DNA from: UBA6136 sp044350805
Lineage (GTDB): Bacteria; Pseudomonadota; Gammaproteobacteria; Methylococcales; Methylococcaceae
Length of the DNA stretch: 64,000 nucleotides
Direction: 5' to 3'
NCBI GenBank assembly: GCA_044350805.1
Contig: JBILGU010000007.1
Span: 62,001-126,000 of the forward strand
Part shown: in pieces, positions 17,002 to 23,593 of the stretch
Numbering within the stretch: the stretch's first letter is position 1
Layout of the letters: each line of letters starts with the position of its first letter
Position numbers and translations under genes: made by a program
The notes under the pieces: generated by a model
The model's database searches: none
The model's input: only the letters and a program-made list of their open reading frames with translations
Told to the model about the DNA's origin: nothing

Positions 17002-17049
17002 TAGGGGTAAACCGCTAATCTGAAGCGAGACCGACGGCTCTTACCCCTA
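17002..17049. repeat. 9-bp inverted repeat between paralogs A and B
   Basis: TAGGGGTAA at 17002-17010 is mirrored by TTACCCCTA at 17041-17049 with a 30-base loop. It lies between the end of B and the start of A on the minus strand and could be a regulatory or attenuating structure; there is no T-run. Confidence 0.4.
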
Positions 17050-17101
17050 ATAATCCAGGCGCCATTTTCAATCGATGGCCTCTTGGGGCATCCAACGTGG
17101 C

Positions 17102-17275
17102 CTAACCTGTGATTTCTCGATCGCGCTGAATGTCAAACTTCAAGTCCAGAACCTTTGCGAGGTTCTCATTTGAAAACATCAGCATTGCCTTTTCGGTTGC
17201 TTCCCATTGGTTCTCAGCGATGACCCGAAATGAGTTGGACACCATGGCTTTCACAACGACTTCATAAACTTCCAT
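17102..17275 (-). CDS. small protein, paralog B of a four-member family
   Basis: A 57-residue protein starting MEVYEV. The ATG at 17275 has GGGAGGTGAG immediately upstream, so it is chosen over the longer frame that extends to 17551. It carries the family pattern Lys9, VSNSFRVIA at residues 12-20, Glu25-Ala26, and a third strand VLDLKFDI at residues 42-49. It is the best full-length representative of the family. It is transcribed in the same direction as A. No catalytic residues are apparent, and the function is unknown. Confidence 0.7.
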   Translation of the reverse strand: MEVYEVVVKAMVSNSFRVIAENQWEATEKAMLMFSNENLAKVLDLKFDIQRDREITG

Positions 17276-17552
17276 ACTCACCTCCCAAGTGAGTGACTCC
17301 CACATGAAGCGTAGGGTATTGATTTTGTGCCGTGATGGCATCACTAAAAGTGATGATTTGCCCATTAAAATCAGATGAAGATTCGTAAATCTCTCATTCA
17401 TAGACCTGATAGGTCGCGATACCAGACATACGAGGCCACGGTCAATGGGGCCAGCCATGAGTCTCTTTGAGCCATCTGAGGGTAGAGGGAATAGCGCCGG
17501 TTTTGCCTTAGGCATTAAAGGAATGTGGCCCCAGAAAAAACAAAGGCCCACG
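17276..17552. other. stretch upstream of paralog B
   Basis: The minus-strand frame of paralog B stays open to 17551, but that extension has no protein-like features and no ribosome site. The region likely carries the B promoter and leader. Its right end shows loose similarity to the sequence just left of the intact tRNA-Lys (CCCAGAAA... then AAGGTGAGCCTA). Confidence 0.4.
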
Positions 17553-17579
17553 AAGGTGAGCCTAGGTTTATGAATCCAA

Positions 17580-17632
17580 TGGTGGGTGGTATGGGATTGG
17601 ACCCCACGACCATCGCGTTGAAAATTCCATTC
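17580..17632 (-). pseudogene. decayed tRNA-Lys copy (3' two-thirds)
   Basis: Read on the minus strand this matches the 3' part of the intact tRNA-Lys (19009-19084), including GGTCGTGGG of the T arm and the terminal CCACCCACCA, without gaps but with many substitutions. The T loop (GTCCAAT) and the anticodon stem are broken. The similarity continues into the 3' flank (17553-17579 versus 18980-19008, AAGGTGAGCCTA shared). This is either a duplicated and decayed tRNA or an old attachment-site copy. Confidence 0.7.
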
Positions 17633-17698
17633 TTCCGTATTTTGTCAGATCAGCCAACTTTGTTGATTTGGACTGAATTATGACCCGCTGAGGTTTCA

Positions 17699-17806
17699 AT
17701 GAGGGCATTTCGCGTTTTGCGACTCATACGGGGGGCGCAGTTGATGCTTGGTTTAATGGTGATCACGCTTGTAGGCGGGCATTTTCATCGTAAACGCAGC
17801 TACTGA
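17699..17806 (+). CDS. possible 35-residue membrane peptide
   Basis: A short frame starting MRAFRVLRLIRG with GAGGT 5 bases before the ATG, a hydrophobic segment QLMLGLMVITLVGG and a basic end HRKRSY. The basic start plus single membrane segment is the pattern of small membrane peptides, including type I toxin-like peptides, but nothing else supports a function. It could be chance. Confidence 0.25.
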   Translation: MRAFRVLRLIRGAQLMLGLMVITLVGGHFHRKRSY

Positions 17807-17886
17807 TCGCTGATCAGATCGTTACCGGGTAAGTCCGGGCAGGATACTCCTCAGCAATGGGGGCCTTTTTTGTACCGTAAGAAAAA

Positions 17887-17901
17887 TACGTACAGTACGT
17901 A
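17887..17901. promoter_or_regulatory. TACGTA-CAG-TACGTA repeat upstream of paralog C
   Basis: Two TACGTA hexamers (each self-complementary) separated by three bases lie about 85 bases before the start of paralog C. Such a paired palindrome could be an operator. No known regulator site was recognised. Confidence 0.35.
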
Positions 17902-17986
17902 GACAAAAGTGATGATGAATTCGCCCCGATACTACCCGATACTACGCTTACTATCTACAGGTATTGATTTAGTAGCGGGGGCTTCT

Positions 17987-18109
17987 ATGGATGTATTCGA
18001 AATTAAAGTGAAGGCTACAGTCTCTGGCGCGTATCGTGTGATTGCCAAAGATAAACACGAGGCCAAAAAGATGGCGGGTTTAATGTTCCGCAATGAGAAC
18101 AGACATTAA
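17987..18109 (+). CDS. small protein, paralog C, truncated by an in-frame stop
   Basis: A 40-residue frame starting MDVFEI with GCGGGGGC about 6 bases upstream. Residues 1-40 align with B and D without gaps (Lys9, VSGAYRVIA, Glu25-Ala26, LMFRNEN versus LMFSNEN in B). The TAA at 18107-18109 falls at codon 41, which is Lys in B. After it the same frame continues ILATEFDVRPEND, matching B residues 42-53, then runs through the heptamer repeat to a TAG at 18239-18241. So the stop looks like a nonsense change in a once full-length gene, or a readthrough stop. It is the only member on the plus strand. Confidence 0.6.
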   Translation: MDVFEIKVKATVSGAYRVIAKDKHEAKKMAGLMFRNENRH

Positions 18110-18148
18110 ATTCTTGCCACCGAGTTCGATGTAAGACCCGAGAATGAT

Positions 18149-18204
18149 CAGTCACCAGTCACCAGTCACCAGTCACCAGTCACCAGTCACCAGTCACCAG
18201 TCAC
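18149..18204 (+). repeat. (CAGTCAC)8 heptanucleotide tandem repeat
   Basis: Eight perfect 7-base units directly after the conserved tail of paralog C. In the C frame three units encode QSPVTSH. Because 7 is not a multiple of 3, changes in copy number would shift the frame of any readthrough product. Confidence 0.95.
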
Positions 18205-18283
18205 TGACGACTCTGCCGATCCTCAACCTCAAGAATCCTAGAGTCTAGGTCTACGTTCGGGTGGGTAGATAGGACTGCTGAAC

Positions 18284-18463
18284 CTAACTTGATGGCAAAT
18301 CGTTTTCAAGATGCTTAACGTCGTGTTCGGCTTCGACTACCTCGCACTTTGCGGAGTTAGTTAGCATGAACTCCACCTTGCGGGTGGCGTCATCGAGGTC
18401 ATCAGCGATCACCCTGTAAGTCCCAGAAACCAATGCTTTAAAGGTCACATCGAACAGCGCCAT
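18284..18463 (-). CDS. small protein, paralog D of a four-member family
   Basis: A 59-residue protein starting MALFDV; the ATG at 18463 has AAGGGAGAT about 8 bases upstream, which fits better than the ATGs at 18478 and 18487. The family pattern is intact: Lys9, VSGTYRVIA at 12-20, Asp25-Ala26, and a third strand CEVVEAEHDV aligning with B to residue 49. The tail is acidic. Two 11-bp direct repeats lie upstream. Function unknown. Confidence 0.7.
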   Translation of the reverse strand: MALFDVTFKALVSGTYRVIADDLDDATRKVEFMLTNSAKCEVVEAEHDVKHLENDLPSS

Positions 18464-18514
18464 GGGGCTATCTCCCTTCATTTGCATCGGGAATAAACCC
18501 TATTGTAATTGTGT

Positions 18515-18545
18515 AAATTCAGATTTTCATCATCAAATTCAGATT
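18515..18545. promoter_or_regulatory. paired AAATTCAGATT direct repeats upstream of paralog D
   Basis: AAATTCAGATT occurs at 18515-18525 and again at 18535-18545, exactly 20 bases apart (about two helical turns), 52-82 bases before the D start. Spacing on one face of the helix suggests a protein-binding site in the D promoter. No known factor recognised. Confidence 0.4.
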
Positions 18546-18619
18546 CGGTATAAATTATTTTCTTGCCGATCCTCAACCCCAAGTGACATGAAGCCATAGA
18601 TCCTGAAAGGGCAGGTTGA

Positions 18620-18808
18620 TTGCCGATGTGGTGTGCCGATGTTTGCGCCAGTCTGATCGAGGAGCGGGAGAAGGAGAGGGCGCTGGAGCGGATGAAGGCA
18701 GGGAAGAGGTTGGATGAACCCTATGGTCAATTGACCACAGGGTTCGACACCGGCAAGTCCCGAGATAAAGTCGCCGCCACAGTCGGGATGTCTGAGTCGA
18801 AGGAATGA
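18620..18808 (+). pseudogene. fragment resembling a ParB-like / phage DNA-modification protein
   Basis: A 62-residue frame with EREKERALERMKAGKR followed by TGKSRDKVAATVGMS. This order resembles the helix-turn-helix part of ParB-like proteins of phages and islands (RMxAGK ... GKSRDKxAxxVGMSxxTxEK). It stops just where the conserved recognition region would continue, and there is no N-terminal domain, so it looks like a leftover of a mobile element. Moderate to low certainty. Confidence 0.4.
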
Positions 18809-18860
18809 CCGGCTACCGTATGGCTACTGAGGAAAATTCCTCAATAGACCTCCCCCAGAC

Positions 18861-18887
18861 AAACAAAAGCCCCGCCGAAGCGAGGCT
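18861..18887 (-). terminator. Rho-independent terminator downstream of tRNA-Lys
   Basis: On the minus strand an 8-bp stem AGCCTCGC-TTCG-GCGGGGCT (with a G-T pair) is followed by TTTTGTTT. It lies about 120 bases downstream of the tRNA-Lys 3' end and probably ends its transcript. Confidence 0.75.
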
Positions 18888-19008
18888 CTGTTATCCCAAG
18901 AGTAGTGCCGAAGGTGGACGGCACGGCTCGAATATAACCCAGAATCAGGGGGTTAGCATGACCCAGAAACTTAAGCGCACCAAGGTGAGCCTAAGTCTTT
19001 GAATTAAA

Positions 19009-19084
19009 TGGTGGGTCGTGTGGGATTCGAACCCACGACCACTGCATTAAAAGTGCAATGCTCTACCGACTGAGCTAACGACCC
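19009..19084 (-). tRNA. tRNA-Lys (anticodon TTT)
   Basis: A 76-base tRNA on the minus strand, from GGGTCGTTAGCTCAG to the encoded CCA. The D arm (AGCTCAGTCGGTAGAGC), anticodon loop CTTTTAA with anticodon TTT, T arm GTGGGTTCGAATCCCAC and the 7-bp acceptor stem GGGTCGT / ACGACCC are all intact. A strong promoter lies upstream and a terminator downstream. A decayed copy of its 3' part is found 1.4 kb to the left. Confidence 0.97.
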
Positions 19085-19096
19085 TCCAAGTTGGGA

Positions 19097-19126
19097 ATTA
19101 TAATCGCTGAGTGCTCGCATCGGCAA
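19097..19126 (-). promoter_or_regulatory. sigma-70 promoter of tRNA-Lys
   Basis: On the minus strand TTGCCG (-35, at 19121-19126) and a perfect TATAAT (-10, at 19097-19102) are separated by 18 bases; the tRNA 5' end lies 12 bases after the -10 box. Confidence 0.75.
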
Positions 19127-19179
19127 GGAAAGCCGGTGGAGAGGACGATTCGTTACGGCTTACCAATCTTTCTAAGACA

Positions 19180-19929
19180 ATGATTCAAAAGCTATTTTCA
19201 GCAAGGCGAGGTTTTATTCTCTTTTTGGCCGTTACTCTGACCGGATGCGTCTGGTTCCGGTTGCTTGAAATTAAAAACCAGTTGGCTGATTTCGATGAAA
19301 ACATTCGAATTGAGGTTGTGGAAAAGCACTTTATCGTGCACTTCAAGGAGCCGGTGCTTCTCAGTGAGGATTTCGTTTACCTCAGTAAGCTCAATCCCAG
19401 CCGAATCGAAAAGTTAACCGATGGTGGCTATCGCTGGTTCCTCGATTTCCATCTTGATCCTGCAAAAACAGCGGAGCAAAAGACCCAGTTGGTGTCCTTT
19501 GCGATGACCTATACCCGTGAACATAAGCTGGAAGCCTTCGATTTCTCACCCCTGTTCGTGGAGATGGCTCCAGTTGCCTTTCTTGAAGCCTCGATTCGTT
19601 CACTTGGAGTTGGAAAGATTGATCAGGAAAAACGTCAGCTGAAAGTCGACCCCGAGGATCTTCCTAAACTGATTGCCGCCCTTCCAAAATCCGCTGACAT
19701 CACTCGCGTCATGGGTCCCCCTGAGAGTGTTGTGAATGAAAACGGACTCAGAATTCTGGTGTATCGCTTCAAGGCGGATTCTCTGCCTGTCGACAAGGAG
19801 TATGAGGAGCGGAGGATTGCTGAGGCCAAACTCTACTTTGACCCATCTAAAGATGAAATTCTTGGGCTGAAGGGGCGCTTCGCGGGTCTTAAGTTGTCGA
19901 TTGACTACAAAAAGCTGGCGGGTCGTTAG
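19180..19929 (+). CDS. lipoprotein of unknown function
   Basis: A 249-residue protein. ATG 19180 is chosen because a lipoprotein signal follows directly: basic start (QKLFSARR), hydrophobic stretch and lipobox LTGC with Cys23. The frame is open to 19111, but that extension lacks signal features. The mature part is soluble and mixed alpha/beta, with no family I recognise. It is convergent with a methyltransferase gene, seven bases apart. Confidence 0.7.
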   Translation: MIQKLFSARRGFILFLAVTLTGCVWFRLLEIKNQLADFDENIRIEVVEKHFIVHFKEPVLLSEDFVYLSKLNPSRIEKLTDGGYRWFLDFHLDPAKTAEQKTQLVSFAMTYTREHKLEAFDFSPLFVEMAPVAFLEASIRSLGVGKIDQEKRQLKVDPEDLPKLIAALPKSADITRVMGPPESVVNENGLRILVYRFKADSLPVDKEYEERRIAEAKLYFDPSKDEILGLKGRFAGLKLSIDYKKLAGR

Positions 19930-19935
19930 GCGTCT

Positions 19936-20643
19936 TCAGCGGGCAAAGGACGTAATGGCATGAAAGCCATGCCGCAAGAATCCCCCTTGGTCACGAAGAC
20001 CCGTTCCTTTGGCGAGCAGCAGGAAATCTTCGAGTGTTTCAGGAAAGTCGTGGGTTCGCACGTGCTCCAGGGCGATTTGCCGCTCATCCGCTGTGAGAGC
20101 GGCCCATCGGTTGGCCATATCCCCACAGTACGCCTCTAGATAGTCCTCTCGGCTTTGTCTTTCATTTCGAAATACATCCACCACGATGAGTTGGCCTGAG
20201 AGAGCCAATCGATTTTTGCAGAGTGCCAAAAAGTCCTTTTTTTGCTCTGTATCGAAGTGGTGGAGTGAAAAGCTGACCAAGATGAATTCAAACTCTCTGG
20301 GTGGGCTTTCCCTCAGGAAGCTCAGCATGTCCATGCACTCAAGCCTGATTCGATTTTCAAAGGATTTGAGTTCGTTTTTTGCAAGTTCAAGCGCAGGCTC
20401 GGATGCATCGACTCCTACGTAATTTGCAAAGCGGATTTTCTCCAGAATGGGACGCATGGTGCCCGCATCCCCACAGCCCAAATCAAGAATCGTAGCGGTG
20501 TCCCTCTTTCCTTCTTCGAGGATTTTGAGGATTTCACTGAATATCTCCCGGTGATACATATAGTTGTGGTCGACGATCTTCCGATAGACCTGCCAGGTCG
20601 CAAGGAAAAATTCGTAGGACTTTGGATCAGGCGTCTTATGCAT
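19936..20643 (-). CDS. class I SAM-dependent methyltransferase
   Basis: A 235-residue Rossmann-fold methyltransferase. Motif I ILDLGCGDAGT (about residue 50) binds S-adenosylmethionine, motif II ends YVGVDAS, and a later FILVSFSLHHF segment corresponds to motif IV of small-molecule methyltransferases. The substrate is not evident. It is encoded just downstream (8 bases) of the Gfo/Idh/MocA gene on the same strand, so the two are probably co-transcribed. Confidence 0.8.
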   Translation of the reverse strand: MHKTPDPKSYEFFLATWQVYRKIVDHNYMYHREIFSEILKILEEGKRDTATILDLGCGDAGTMRPILEKIRFANYVGVDASEPALELAKNELKSFENRIRLECMDMLSFLRESPPREFEFILVSFSLHHFDTEQKKDFLALCKNRLALSGQLIVVDVFRNERQSREDYLEAYCGDMANRWAALTADERQIALEHVRTHDFPETLEDFLLLAKGTGLRDQGGFLRHGFHAITSFAR

Positions 20644-20651
20644 GGGAAAGG

Positions 20652-21662
20652 TTACGAGTCCTTGATTGCCACGTGTTTTCCGGTTTTGGCGGACTCAATG
20701 GCCGCCGTGATGACTTTGCAGTTCATCAGGGCGTCTTCAAGAAAGAGCAGGGGTTTTCCGTCCGTCATGACGGTATTCGAAAAGCCCGCAATTTCAAGTT
20801 CGAAGTGGTTGAACGGGGGAGGGCTTTCTTCGCCCTTGCGTCCATCCTCTGTGCGCCATTGAATTTCAGGGACATCCCCGGGCAGTTGCCATACGGTGGG
20901 ACAGCGAATGGTTCCCAGTGTGCCGGTGATCTCATATTCAGATCGGCGGGTGCATTCAAAGCTGAAGTCGAAATGCGCCCGACGACCTGCTCCATATTCG
21001 ATGATGCCACTGGTCGAAAGATCCGCACCGGAATCGGCGCAGTGCATCATGGCGCTCACGGATTGCGGGGTTCCCTCCATCCACATTCTCGCGGAATGGA
21101 TGGCATAGCAGCCAATATCCCACATCGCGCCTCCGCCGGCATCGATGTCTGATTGGATGCGATACAGTCTGGCGGGCTTCATCATGAAGGAAAAGCTGGT
21201 GCGTACCGATCGAATCTCACCAATCAGTCCTGAGTCGATCAGTTCGCGGACCCTTTGATGTTGCGGATGGAAGCGGTACATGAAGCCTTCCATGACCTTA
21301 ACACCCTTGGCGCGTGCAGCCTCTTGAACCGCGATTATATCTTCGGGGCGAGTGGCCAAAGGCTTTTCGCACAGGACGTGCTTACCCGCAGCAATGGCCT
21401 TGAGAATCCAGGCAGCATGCTCTGCGTTTGCCAGCGGAATATAAACGGCGTCGATCTCCGCGCAGCCCAGCACGGCCTCCAGAGAGTCATATGCCCTGAC
21501 ATTACTGACGTCAGGGGCCACGCGTTTTAGGGTTTCGAGTGCCGCCCCCGGTCGACGGCTCCCAATGGCAACGAGTTCAGCCTCTGGAACGGCAAGGATT
21601 GCGGGTAGAAGCCTTTCATTAATGCGGGCGGCTCCGAGAATGCCCCACCGAACTTTTTGCAT
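20652..21662 (-). CDS. Gfo/Idh/MocA family oxidoreductase
   Basis: A 336-residue NAD(P)-dependent dehydrogenase. The N-terminal Rossmann motif is WGILGAARI, and the catalytic-lysine motif CEKPLA lies near residue 97, followed by the family's mixed beta-sheet domain. Members oxidise sugars, inositols or related polyols; the substrate cannot be read here. rpiB is divergent, with a palindrome in the shared 100-base intergenic region. Confidence 0.85.
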   Translation of the reverse strand: MQKVRWGILGAARINERLLPAILAVPEAELVAIGSRRPGAALETLKRVAPDVSNVRAYDSLEAVLGCAEIDAVYIPLANAEHAAWILKAIAAGKHVLCEKPLATRPEDIIAVQEAARAKGVKVMEGFMYRFHPQHQRVRELIDSGLIGEIRSVRTSFSFMMKPARLYRIQSDIDAGGGAMWDIGCYAIHSARMWMEGTPQSVSAMMHCADSGADLSTSGIIEYGAGRRAHFDFSFECTRRSEYEITGTLGTIRCPTVWQLPGDVPEIQWRTEDGRKGEESPPPFNHFELEIAGFSNTVMTDGKPLLFLEDALMNCKVITAAIESAKTGKHVAIKDS

Positions 21663-21708
21663 ATCAGCCTCTCAGTCAGATGCTAGGATCCGTTGAACTT
21701 AGGTCAAA

Positions 21709-21728
21709 GGGCGCTCATGATAGCGCCC
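21709..21728. promoter_or_regulatory. 7-bp palindrome between divergent oxidoreductase and rpiB genes
   Basis: GGGCGCT and AGCGCCC are perfectly complementary with a 6-base gap, placed midway between two divergent start codons. It could be an operator serving both genes, or a stem in the rpiB leader. No known site recognised. Confidence 0.4.
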
Positions 21729-21764
21729 ACGTAATGGCCCTTTCTACGGTCTATGGAGAAAAAC

Positions 21765-22193
21765 ATGAAAATCGGGATCGCATCGGATCACGCCGGGTTT
21801 GAGTACAAAGAACTGCTTCGCGAGTGGTTAGGGTCTTTGGGGCACGAAGTCATCGACTTTGGTTGCTTCAGTGACGAAAGAACTGACTATCCGACCTGGA
21901 TAAGGCCCTGTGCCGAAGCCGTTGCTCGGGGTGAGGTTGAGCGAGGCATCGTTCTTGGGGGGAGCGGCAATGGCGAAGCGATCGTTGCAAATCGTGTCAA
22001 AGGGTGTCGATGCGGCTACTCGTTTGACGAGCAGACGGCTTTTCTCACGCGATCACACAATGACGCGAACTGTGTTGCCATCGGTCAGCGTATCGTGACA
22101 GCGGAAATGGCAAAGACCATCGTCCAGACTTTCCTGGATACGCCCTTCGAGGGCGGAAGGCACGTACCCAGAATTATCGCGATCGATCAGTAG
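21765..22193 (+). CDS. rpiB: ribose-5-phosphate isomerase B (RpiB/LacAB family, actinobacterial-type active site)
   Basis: A 142-residue protein. ATG 21765 has TGGAG 8 bases upstream and gives the normal MKIGIASDHAGFEYKE start; the ATG at 21753 is too early. The active-site loop reads GGSGNGEAIVANR, as in the Mycobacterium tuberculosis enzyme, where a glutamate does the job of the cysteine in E. coli RpiB. It interconverts ribose 5-phosphate and ribulose 5-phosphate in the pentose phosphate pathway. Confidence 0.88.
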   Translation: MKIGIASDHAGFEYKELLREWLGSLGHEVIDFGCFSDERTDYPTWIRPCAEAVARGEVERGIVLGGSGNGEAIVANRVKGCRCGYSFDEQTAFLTRSHNDANCVAIGQRIVTAEMAKTIVQTFLDTPFEGGRHVPRIIAIDQ

Positions 22194-22202
22194 GGGAGAA
22201 TC

Positions 22203-22712
22203 TCAGCTGACCTGAGCCAAAATGGCCTCGGCATTGGAGACCTCAAATTTTCCTGATTCCTCGATTCCAAGGTAGGTAACTTTGCCGTTTTGTACGATCA
22301 TCGCAAAACGGCGGCACCTGATCCCCATGCCATTGGCGGTTAGATCACGGTCCAGTCCCAGTTTCTTTGAGTACTCAGCCGATCCATCGGCCATCATGCG
22401 GACTTTTCCGATCGCTTTTTGCTCCCGGCCCCAGGCAGCCATGACGAAGTGGTCATTCACTGAAAGACACCAGATTTCGTCGACACCCTTGCCTTTAAGG
22501 TCGCTGAAATGGGATACGAATCCTGGCAGATGCTGGAGCGAGCACGTCGGAGTAAAGGCCCCCGGAACGCCGAAGATCACGATGCATTTGCCCTTTGCTT
22601 CGGTCGCAGGGTCGATCTTTTTGGGATTGATCGGGCAACCGTTGGCCGGATCAAATTCTTCACACTCAATGAGTTGCCCGTTGGGTAGAGCGTCGCTGAC
22701 TTGGATGGTCAT
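22203..22712 (-). CDS. peroxiredoxin, Prx5 type
   Basis: A 169-residue thiol peroxidase with the Prx5 signature GVPGAFTPTCS; the cysteine after PT is the peroxidatic one. Further family segments are VNDHFVMAAWG and IRCRRFAMIV. It reduces H2O2 and alkyl hydroperoxides, usually with glutathione/glutaredoxin or thioredoxin as donor. It is convergent with rpiB and lies in the same direction as fxsA upstream. Confidence 0.92.
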   Translation of the reverse strand: MTIQVSDALPNGQLIECEEFDPANGCPINPKKIDPATEAKGKCIVIFGVPGAFTPTCSLQHLPGFVSHFSDLKGKGVDEIWCLSVNDHFVMAAWGREQKAIGKVRMMADGSAEYSKKLGLDRDLTANGMGIRCRRFAMIVQNGKVTYLGIEESGKFEVSNAEAILAQVS

Positions 22713-22745
22713 TCTGGCCTCGTTAGGGTCGGTGGTGGTGGGAGC

Positions 22746-23201
22746 TTATTGTTTATCAGAATTGAGGTGCTGGCGGGGATTCTCTGATCGGGTGTAGTCC
22801 CCTTCAATAATCGTTGCCGAGCCTGTAGCTCTGGCGCCCCCCATGGAAGCCAGCCCTTTTTGGATCAAGTATTGAGCCAGAGCGTTCTGGATGAGGGGCA
22901 ACTGAAGGAGTATGCCCAGAATATCGCTCAGTGGCCCGGGAATGATGAGGAGAAGTCCTCCAACGGCGGAAATGCCGTCATTCAGCATTTCTCGGGCTGG
23001 GAGTTGGCCGGAGCGTGCGCTTCTTTGCATGTGAATCAGAACTGAAAGCCCCCGAAGTCTGATAATGGCTGCGCCGATGGATGCAGCAATCAAGAGAAGT
23101 CCTAGGGTTGGGAAAAAACCGCTGGCGGCGGCAATCTGGGCCAGGAGGGCAAGTTCCACAAAAGGGAAGACGATCAGCGTAATCTTGAGGGGGAAGGGCA
23201 T
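22746..23201 (-). CDS. fxsA: FxsA family membrane protein
   Basis: A 151-residue protein starting MPFPLKITLIVFPFVELALL. Membrane segments near residues 5-22, 27-45 and about 75-100 surround the typical GLLLIIPGPLSDILG region of FxsA. In E. coli, FxsA lessens exclusion of phage T7 by the F plasmid; its normal role is unknown. ATG 23201 is chosen, since the frame upstream overlaps cutA and lacks family similarity. Confidence 0.85.
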   Translation of the reverse strand: MPFPLKITLIVFPFVELALLAQIAAASGFFPTLGLLLIAASIGAAIIRLRGLSVLIHMQRSARSGQLPAREMLNDGISAVGGLLLIIPGPLSDILGILLQLPLIQNALAQYLIQKGLASMGGARATGSATIIEGDYTRSENPRQHLNSDKQ

Positions 23202-23257
23202 TTGCAACTCTTTAGATGTCAAATTCTTTAAAATCCGATGTTTTGATACAGGTGGAC

Positions 23258-23593
23258 ATGGAAATGCAGGAGTGTGTGGTGCTGAGCACGTCCCCTGATC
23301 CTGATACGGCAAGGAACTTGGCCCGTCGTCTCGTGGAGTTGGAACTCGCGGCCTGTGTCAATGTCATTCCGGGCATAGAGTCCCATTATCGGTGGAACGG
23401 TGCACTTGAATGCGAGAGTGAGCATCTTCTCCTGATCAAGACGCACGAATCAAGACTGATTGCCTTGGAGCGCGAGATTCGCAAGATGGTTCCATACGAA
23501 ACGCCGGAATTTCTGGTCTTGCCGATGAAGGGAGGGTCGGAGGACTATTTGGCCTGGATGCGCCAAGGACTGGGTCTGGAGGTCGGTTCATGA
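23258..23593 (+). CDS. cutA: divalent-cation tolerance protein CutA
   Basis: A 111-residue protein of CutA size: CVVLSTSPD..TARNLARRLVELELAACVNVIPGIESHYRWNG is spread over the N-terminal half and EIRKMVPYETPEF near the C-terminus. CutA is a trimeric cytoplasmic protein of ferredoxin-like fold linked with copper tolerance. ATG 23258 (AGGTGG upstream) leaves a normal gap to fxsA; the ATG at 23216 would leave only 14 bases. The stop overlaps dsbD (ATGA). Confidence 0.88.
   Translation: MEMQECVVLSTSPDPDTARNLARRLVELELAACVNVIPGIESHYRWNGALECESEHLLLIKTHESRLIALEREIRKMVPYETPEFLVLPMKGGSEDYLAWMRQGLGLEVGS

Noticed and set aside
17580..17632. A second functional tRNA gene
   Set aside because: The anticodon stem is mismatched, the T loop is altered and the 5' third cannot be aligned.
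18149..18204. CRISPR array
   Set aside because: The units are 7 bases and contiguous without spacers. This is a simple tandem repeat.
18805..19002. A 65-codon frame before tRNA-Lys
   Set aside because: It runs antisense over the tRNA terminator and flank and has no hydrophobic or domain-like pattern.
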